Assembly: GCA_023387985.1 (NCBI GenBank)
Contig: JAEWHC010000005.1
Span: 1 to 64,000, forward strand
Source of the DNA: Bacteroidota bacterium
GTDB lineage: Bacteria; Bacteroidota; Bacteroidia; Chitinophagales; Chitinophagaceae
Length of the DNA: 64,000 nucleotides
Direction of reading: 5' to 3'
The position numbers and the translations under genes were made by a program. Below the pieces are notes generated by a model. It was not told the DNA's origin and did no database searches. It saw nothing but the letters and a program-made list of their open reading frames with translations. This document shows, piece by piece, positions 58,903 to 64,000 of this stretch; position 1 is the stretch's first letter; every line of letters begins with the position of its first letter.

Positions 58903-61335
58903 ATGAAGATCTTCTTTTTAATCACCGGCAATCTCTTTTTCCTGGTAAATGCCTTCGCACAATATGCAGGAACCATAACAGGCCTGGTTGAGCAGAACAT
59001 GAAGCCTGCTGAAGGGGCAACAGTAATCCTTCTGAGCGCAAAGGATTCTTCCATCATTCAGTTCACAGCTTCGGATAAGCTGGGAAAATTTACATTCGAT
59101 GATGTAGCTGCCGGTAAATACCTGGTAGCTGCAACAGCGATAGGATACAGACAAGCTTTCTCTGAACTTTTTGAGATTTCACCACAACAAATGATGGTCA
59201 CCATAACCGCCATCAACATGCCACCTGCCATTCAAGAACTGGCGGGTGTAACCGTTACGGCAAAGAGACCATTGGTAGAGCAGCACATTGACAAAACCGT
59301 TGTTCATGTGGAAGCAGCCATTACAAACCTTGGAGCAACTGCATTGGAGGTGCTGGATAAAGCGCCGGGTGTAACGGTTGACCATGAAGGCAACATCAGT
59401 CTGAAAGGTAAAGCAGGTGTAATCATAATGGTAGACGGCCGGCCGGCACAATTGAGCGGTGCTGACCTGGCAAACATGCTGCAAAGCATGAATGCCAACC
59501 AATTGCACCAGATTGAAATCATGACCAATCCTCCTGCGCGCTATGATGCCGCAGGCAATGCAGGCCTCATCAACATCAAAACCAGGAAATTAACCAGGGC
59601 AGGTTTCAATGGCACGGCCAACCTAACCTATTCGCAGGGTCGCTACCCGAGAACAGCAGAAGCTTTCAATTTCAATTACCGGGCAGGTAAAGTGAACCTG
59701 TACACCAGTTTAAGCCACAATCATCAGGAGGCGTTTTCAGTTATGAACCTGGAGAGGAACATTTTCACCAGCGATAATAATGCAATTGAAAAAACTTTCA
59801 ACCAGGAGGTGAACCGGTTTTTAAAAGGGAACGCCTACGCAGGAAAATTTGGTGTGGACTTTTTTGCAACATCCGCAACCACGATTGGTACAGCAGTCCA
59901 TATCAACAGGAGAGAAATGGAATCGATGAATCCAAATATTACGCGAATCTCCAATGCTTCAAAAGAATTGCAAAGTGTAACCAGGGCCATGGTGGAAAAT
60001 ACCGCGGAGTGGAACAGCATCAGCAGCAATATCTATTTCCGCAGGCAGTTAAATAAAAAAAACAAGGAACTGATGGCGGATTTTGACTATGCACAACATA
60101 ACCTGCGCAGTGACCTCTTCATGATGAATGCCTATACTGATGCTGCCGGTAACCCATTCATGAAAGCAGATACGGTGGTTGGATTTTTACCCCAGGCTAT
60201 AACCGTGTACAGTGGGAGGGCGGATTACATTCACCCGATCAATAAAAATGCACGTTTTGAAGCGGGTGTTAAAAGCAGTATAGTCAGAACAGACAATAAT
60301 GCGGTATACGACAGTATTCAATATGGGGAAATGGTTCACGACGATAACCGCAGCAATCATTTTATTTATGAAGAAAATATCAATGCGCTGTACGCCAATT
60401 TAAGCACACCCATTTCAAAAAAAATAACCGCACAGTTTGGCCTGCGCCTGGAAAATACAAATGCAAATGGCAGGCAAAAGACAACAGGAGAAAATTTTAA
60501 AAGGAATTACACACAGCTTTTCCCGACCGCCTATTTACAATACAAAGCAAGCGGGCAGCATAATTTCGGCGCCAACTTCGGGAGAAGAATCAGTCGCCCC
60601 AGTTACCAGAGTTTAAATCCATTTATCCGTTTTTTGGACAGGTACACTTTCAGCCAGGGAAATCCAAAGCTAAAGCCCGCTGTTAGCAACAATATTGAGC
60701 TAATCCACACCTGGAAGAATCAAATGACCACCACGCTCAACTACACTTACGTTAAAGACATGATACAATCCATCATCAGGCAAAGAGGAGAAGAAGCCTA
60801 CAATATGCCGCAGAATGTGGCTTCGCAGAAACAACTCGGCATAGCCATGCATTTCAATACTCCTGTCAACAAATGGTGGACAAGCAGCATCAACCTAAAC
60901 GCATACAATGACCATTTTTCAGGCATCATCAACAATACGCCGGTTTCCATACGTGGAACCACCTTCGTCATTGGCGGCACACAACAATTCAAGATCAATG
61001 AAAAATTGTCTGCGGAAATCAACGGAAAGTACAGTTCAGGGGGACTCGAAGGTGTGGAGAGCGTACGACCCTTCGGAATGGCAGGTAGCGGCCTGAGCCA
61101 ACGCATCATGAAAAACAAAGGAATGCTTCGCCTCACTGTTCGGGATATATTCCGGACCCAAAGACATAAAGGCACCACACAGTACGGAAATGTGGATGTG
61201 AAAATTCGCCGGTTTTCAGATACGCGGATTGTCTCATTGGGCTTCACATACAGCTTCAGCAAAGGAAAAAAAGTAACCCCGGTGAAAAGAACGGCGGGCA
61301 GTGCCAATGAAGAGCAAAGCCGGATTGACCAGTAA
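58903..61335 (+). CDS. TonB-dependent receptor-type outer-membrane beta-barrel protein
   Basis: This 810-residue protein has a signal peptide (ending NAFAQ), a carboxypeptidase-regulatory-like domain (about 22-100), a plug domain (VEAAITNLGATALEVLDKAP; EIMTNPPARYDAAGNAGLI, about 130-225) and a long C-terminal barrel of the OMP_b-brl_3 family. The last 25 residues are basic and polar. It shares architecture with the receptor at 7024-9762 but is not a close copy. It sits between two ABC systems, and a 68-bp gap separates it from the downstream ATPase. Confidence 0.9.
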   Translation: MKIFFLITGNLFFLVNAFAQYAGTITGLVEQNMKPAEGATVILLSAKDSSIIQFTASDKLGKFTFDDVAAGKYLVAATAIGYRQAFSELFEISPQQMMVTITAINMPPAIQELAGVTVTAKRPLVEQHIDKTVVHVEAAITNLGATALEVLDKAPGVTVDHEGNISLKGKAGVIIMVDGRPAQLSGADLANMLQSMNANQLHQIEIMTNPPARYDAAGNAGLINIKTRKLTRAGFNGTANLTYSQGRYPRTAEAFNFNYRAGKVNLYTSLSHNHQEAFSVMNLERNIFTSDNNAIEKTFNQEVNRFLKGNAYAGKFGVDFFATSATTIGTAVHINRREMESMNPNITRISNASKELQSVTRAMVENTAEWNSISSNIYFRRQLNKKNKELMADFDYAQHNLRSDLFMMNAYTDAAGNPFMKADTVVGFLPQAITVYSGRADYIHPINKNARFEAGVKSSIVRTDNNAVYDSIQYGEMVHDDNRSNHFIYEENINALYANLSTPISKKITAQFGLRLENTNANGRQKTTGENFKRNYTQLFPTAYLQYKASGQHNFGANFGRRISRPSYQSLNPFIRFLDRYTFSQGNPKLKPAVSNNIELIHTWKNQMTTTLNYTYVKDMIQSIIRQRGEEAYNMPQNVASQKQLGIAMHFNTPVNKWWTSSINLNAYNDHFSGIINNTPVSIRGTTFVIGGTQQFKINEKLSAEINGKYSSGGLEGVESVRPFGMAGSGLSQRIMKNKGMLRLTVRDIFRTQRHKGTTQYGNVDVKIRRFSDTRIVSLGFTYSFSKGKKVTPVKRTAGSANEEQSRIDQ

Positions 61336-61403
61336 ACATTCGTTTTTACTAAAAAAGGTTTCCTGCTGCAGACATAGCAACCTAATGCATAATCAAGCTA
61401 TTT

Positions 61404-62375
61404 ATGATAAATAATACATCAAGCAAAACACCCTTTCCCCTACGGGCTGATGAAATAAAGCGGAAGATGCCATTCATTCTAAAAACAACGGGTCTTTCCT
61501 ATCATTACGCAAAAGATGCACAAACCTTGTTTGATATTGACCTGCAGATAGAGCGTGGAAGCATCTACGGCTTTCTGGGCCCTAACGGGTCGGGAAAAAC
61601 GACGACACTTAGCCTTGTACTCGGGTTACTGGAAAACCAAAAAGGATCTATTGAAATATTTGGTCAGCACCTGCAAACAAACCGGGGCAGGATTTTGAAA
61701 AAGATCGGAGCCCTTATTGAAGCGCCTTCTTTATATGGTCATCTTACCGCGAAGGAAAACCTGGAGGTGTTCAGGGAAATCTATGGCGCATCAAAATCAA
61801 AGACTCGTGAGGTTTTGGATATTGTGGGTCTGCCGGATACGGGTAAAAAACTGGTGAAAAAGTTTTCGCTGGGCATGAAGCAAAGACTGGCTATTGCCCT
61901 GGCCTTGCTTCCGGATCCTGAATTGCTGATTCTCGATGAACCTTCGAACGGGCTGGACCCAGCCGGGATCATTGAGCTACGGGAGTTGATCAGGCAATTG
62001 AATAAAACCCATGGTATGACCATCGTGATTTCCAGCCACCTGCTTTCGGAAGTCGAGAAATTGGTAAGCCACATAGGTATTATTTTCAAAGGGAAAATGT
62101 TGTTCCAGGGACCACTGTCCGGGCTCCATGCGTTACAGGAAAAAGGTGCCCGCCTGCTCATCAGCACCTCCAATAATGATGCAGCCATGCAACTGTTGTA
62201 TGAATTCAATCCCCAACAAGAAAGGGATACCCTGCTGGTACCCCTGCAGGATCAACAGCAGGGGGTACTCATCCAGAAATTGCTTGCAGAAAACAACATT
62301 GATATTTATCTGTTGCAGCCAAAGAAGAATGACCTTGAACAAATATTTATTGATCTCACAACATCCCCATCATGA
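61404..62375 (+). CDS. ABC transporter ATP-binding protein, BcrA/lantibiotic-immunity-like
   Basis: This 323-residue ATPase has Walker A GPNGSGKTT (59-67 from the 61404 start), signature FSLGMKQRLAIALAL, Walker B LLILDEPSNGLDPAG and H-loop VISSHLLSEVEKL. The SLGMKQR signature and C-terminal domain resemble BcrA/NisF-type immunity exporters. An alternative start at 61467 (MPFILKTTGLSYHY) begins at the conserved fold and may be the true one. The last 4 bases overlap the permease start. Confidence 0.9.
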   Translation: MINNTSSKTPFPLRADEIKRKMPFILKTTGLSYHYAKDAQTLFDIDLQIERGSIYGFLGPNGSGKTTTLSLVLGLLENQKGSIEIFGQHLQTNRGRILKKIGALIEAPSLYGHLTAKENLEVFREIYGASKSKTREVLDIVGLPDTGKKLVKKFSLGMKQRLAIALALLPDPELLILDEPSNGLDPAGIIELRELIRQLNKTHGMTIVISSHLLSEVEKLVSHIGIIFKGKMLFQGPLSGLHALQEKGARLLISTSNNDAAMQLLYEFNPQQERDTLLVPLQDQQQGVLIQKLLAENNIDIYLLQPKKNDLEQIFIDLTTSPS

Positions 62376-63136
62376 GTTTTGCCCTGTCGCTACGTTCAGA
62401 AATGCTGAAAACCAAACGCACCGCATCTTTTTACCTAACCCTATTTGCTGCCGCTTTTGGCCCCCTGGTCACCATACTGGAAATAATGAGCGAGGGCCTG
62501 CAAAAGAATGACAAGACTAAGATTTTAAACATACTCTTTATCGAAGAGTTCCAGGTGACGGGCATCCTGTCACTTCCGCTATTCTTAATGCTCATTTGTA
62601 CACTATTGCCCCAGATCGAATACAGGAACAATACCTGGAAGCAGGTACTGATAACACCGGAAACAAAAGCATCCATCTACTTTTCGAAATTTATGGTTAT
62701 CCAGCAGCTCACAGTGGCTTTCTTTATCATCAACCTGTTGTTCACTTTCGTTTGTGCTGTATTACTCCATGTGAAACATTTTTCCTGGCATGTGCTAATT
62801 CAACCGCTGGATTGGTATGAGGTGATCATGTTGCGAATGAACAGTTATATAGTACTGTTGGGTTTCTGTACCATACAGTTCTGGCTGGGACTGCGATTTA
62901 AAAATTTTATTGCGCCCATTACGATAGGTGTGGCCTGCTATGTAGCGGGTGCGATTATCGTCATGCAATTATCGCCAGGCAAAATCCTGTATCTGCCCTA
63001 TACCCTGGTTTTCTATAACGGTATGCCGGAGTATGCCTCCTATGTGAGCGGGCTAAACTGGTATTCAATTGGCTACACGCTGGCATTTCTCAGCATCGGT
63101 TATTTTGATTTCAGGAACAAGAACATGGTGGGTTAG
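62372..63136 (+). CDS. ABC-2 type permease, antibiotic-immunity-like
   Basis: This 254-residue protein has six predicted membrane helices (about 17-35, 59-77, 103-127, 152-170, 177-198, 228-246) and the N-terminal LRSEMLKTKRTASFYLTL typical of Bacteroidota permeases next to peptide-antibiotic immunity ATPases. ATGA overlap with the ATPase indicates coupling. Only one permease is present, where NisE/G systems have two, so it may homodimerise. Confidence 0.82.
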   Translation: MSFALSLRSEMLKTKRTASFYLTLFAAAFGPLVTILEIMSEGLQKNDKTKILNILFIEEFQVTGILSLPLFLMLICTLLPQIEYRNNTWKQVLITPETKASIYFSKFMVIQQLTVAFFIINLLFTFVCAVLLHVKHFSWHVLIQPLDWYEVIMLRMNSYIVLLGFCTIQFWLGLRFKNFIAPITIGVACYVAGAIIVMQLSPGKILYLPYTLVFYNGMPEYASYVSGLNWYSIGYTLAFLSIGYFDFRNKNMVG

Positions 63137-63193
63137 CCGCTCCAATACATACCAACAATTTCTTCGGACCATTGGCCCTGTTGTGGATAGGCA

Positions 63194-63673
63194 TTAAATA
63201 TCTTTTCTCATGGTTACGGAACCGTTGCCCGACGGTTGTTTTTCAAACCCCATTTTTTCAGCAAGCCGAATGGCCCTGTAATTTCTTGCATTTGTCTGAC
63301 CGATTAATGTTTCCACGCCCAATTCCTGTTTGGCTATCGTGGTCAACAGTTCAAATGCAGATTGCATAAACCCTTGCCCCCAAAATTCAGGAAGCAATGA
63401 ACCACCAATTTCAATCGCCCTTTTTTGTTGGTTATAATGATGTAAGGCGCATTCGCCCATAATTAGATTTGGTTGGTCTGCGGGACGTATCGTGAAGATG
63501 TATGCACAGTGTGAACTAATGCGCTTTGTAAAAAGAAGCGGCGTTTCATTTTGAATAAAGGGACTTTCATCAAAATATTCCGCCAATTGCGGATGGGAAT
63601 ATAATGCGTAAATGAAATCCGCATTATCCACTGATAATTGTTCAAATATAACTTTTTCATTTGCGTACATCAT
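63194..63673 (-). CDS. GNAT family N-acetyltransferase, RimJ/RimL-like
   Basis: This 159-residue protein has the RimJ/L pattern: FEQLSVDNADFIYALYSHPQL, IGGSLLPEFWGQGFMQSA (acetyl-CoA loop Q/GxGxA-like) and TNARNYRAIRLAEKMGFEK. The substrate is unknown. The start at 63673 overlaps the upstream gene stop as ATGA, so it is coupled with the YjbR-family gene. Confidence 0.88.
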   Translation of the reverse strand: MMYANEKVIFEQLSVDNADFIYALYSHPQLAEYFDESPFIQNETPLLFTKRISSHCAYIFTIRPADQPNLIMGECALHHYNQQKRAIEIGGSLLPEFWGQGFMQSAFELLTTIAKQELGVETLIGQTNARNYRAIRLAEKMGFEKQPSGNGSVTMRKDI

Positions 63674-64000
63674 GATGCGTCTTTTGGTCTTACCTGTTCA
63701 GCAAGTTTGGCAGGAGCTACTTCGCAATATGCAGTTTTCAGGGCGTCAACGAATATGGATTTGCGAACGGTTGTCATTTCAATAAGCGTCCAGCCTTGAT
63801 TGCCCCATTTGTTGTCTACGGGGAAAATGGTATGTTTAGCTGCCAATGTAAACACGCCCTGATGTATCGACGATAGTTTTAAGCAGGCCTGTTTATTTAC
63901 ATCGTCATAAGTGGCAAATATTTTCTTTCTCACCCTGAAGGCTATTTTTTCAAAGTGAGGCGCTTCAGTCGTTTCGGGAAACGATAATGCCAATTTGCGG
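63670..64000 (-). CDS. MmcQ/YjbR family protein, 5' part beyond the window
   Basis: The visible part includes LALSFPETTEAPHFEKIAF and GWTLIEMTTVRKSIFVDALK, matching the CyaY-like YjbR/MmcQ fold, sometimes annotated as DNA-binding. In frame the coding sequence continues past base 64000 (Arg-Lys-Leu-Ala...), so the true start is outside the window. About 110 residues are seen. Confidence 0.85.
   Translation of the reverse strand, partial: RKLALSFPETTEAPHFEKIAFRVRKKIFATYDDVNKQACLKLSSIHQGVFTLAAKHTIFPVDNKWGNQGWTLIEMTTVRKSIFVDALKTAYCEVAPAKLAEQVRPKDAS

Overview
The window is chromosomal DNA from a member of the Bacteroidota, most likely Chitinophagales/Chitinophagaceae. The evidence is: many promoters of the Bacteroidota type (TTTG, about 17-19 bp, TAnnTTTG); few Shine-Dalgarno sequences; small lineage-typical proteins (DUF4295, DUF3822, DUF2795); two TonB-type receptors of the outer-membrane beta-barrel family; and the block rpsU - xerC-like - hpf - tRNA(Thr,Tyr,Gly,Thr) - tuf - tRNA-Trp - secE - nusG. 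Most of the window is core genome. No IS element, CRISPR array, intact prophage or secondary-metabolite synthetase is visible.

Layout. 1-0.97 kb: tandem promoters and a leader reading out of the left edge (probably an rRNA operon), followed by a decayed pseudogene. 0.97-6.9 kb: fabI, a SemiSWEET, a DUF2795 protein, a LolD-like ATPase, the gatC - MacB-type ATPase - cobalamin adenosyltransferase operon, an outer-membrane protein, and a YtxH/holin-like envelope cluster. 7-13 kb: a TonB-type receptor, a DUF445 protein, tRNA-His and an S41 C-terminal processing protease. 13-19.3 kb: idh, then (all leftward) rpsU, xerC-like, hpf, four tRNAs, tuf, tRNA-Trp, secE and nusG. The usual rplKAJL-rpoBC genes do not follow nusG. 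19.3-22.7 kb: ribE, a glycosyltransferase, ftsY, DUF4295, rpmG, rpmB. 23-32 kb: rocD, a cyclophilin, a gamma-glutamyltransferase, DoxX and SRPBCC proteins, and a gmd-fcl (GDP-L-fucose) operon led by an unknown helical-repeat protein.

32-41.5 kb is a branched-chain amino acid operon, leuA-leuB-ilvD-ilvB-ilvN-ilvA-ilvC. Its leader has a terminator-like hairpin, a 21-bp-spaced direct repeat and a possible leucine-rich leader peptide. leuC, leuD and ilvE are absent here, and LeuA lacks its C-terminal regulatory domain. 41.7-50.5 kb is a co-directional housekeeping run: DUF3822, rsmD, 5-formyl-THF cyclo-ligase, lpxK, rnr, hutI, a formimidoylglutamase-like protein, a membrane protein and rlmB.

50.5-56.3 kb holds a YggS-type protein, a sugar dehydrogenase-like lipoprotein, a TolB-like propeller protein, an aldo/keto reductase and a DUF1003 protein. 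56.5-63.1 kb is the most accessory-looking part: an ABC transporter with its own YtrA-type GntR regulator, behind a near-perfect promoter whose start lies in a perfect palindrome; then a TonB-type receptor and a second ABC exporter resembling peptide-antibiotic immunity transporters. The window ends in a GNAT acetyltransferase and a YjbR-family gene cut by the right edge.

The best leads are the BCAA-operon leader, the GntR operator over a transcription start, heptamer repeats in three spacers, the altered catalytic motif of RsmD, and the break after nusG.
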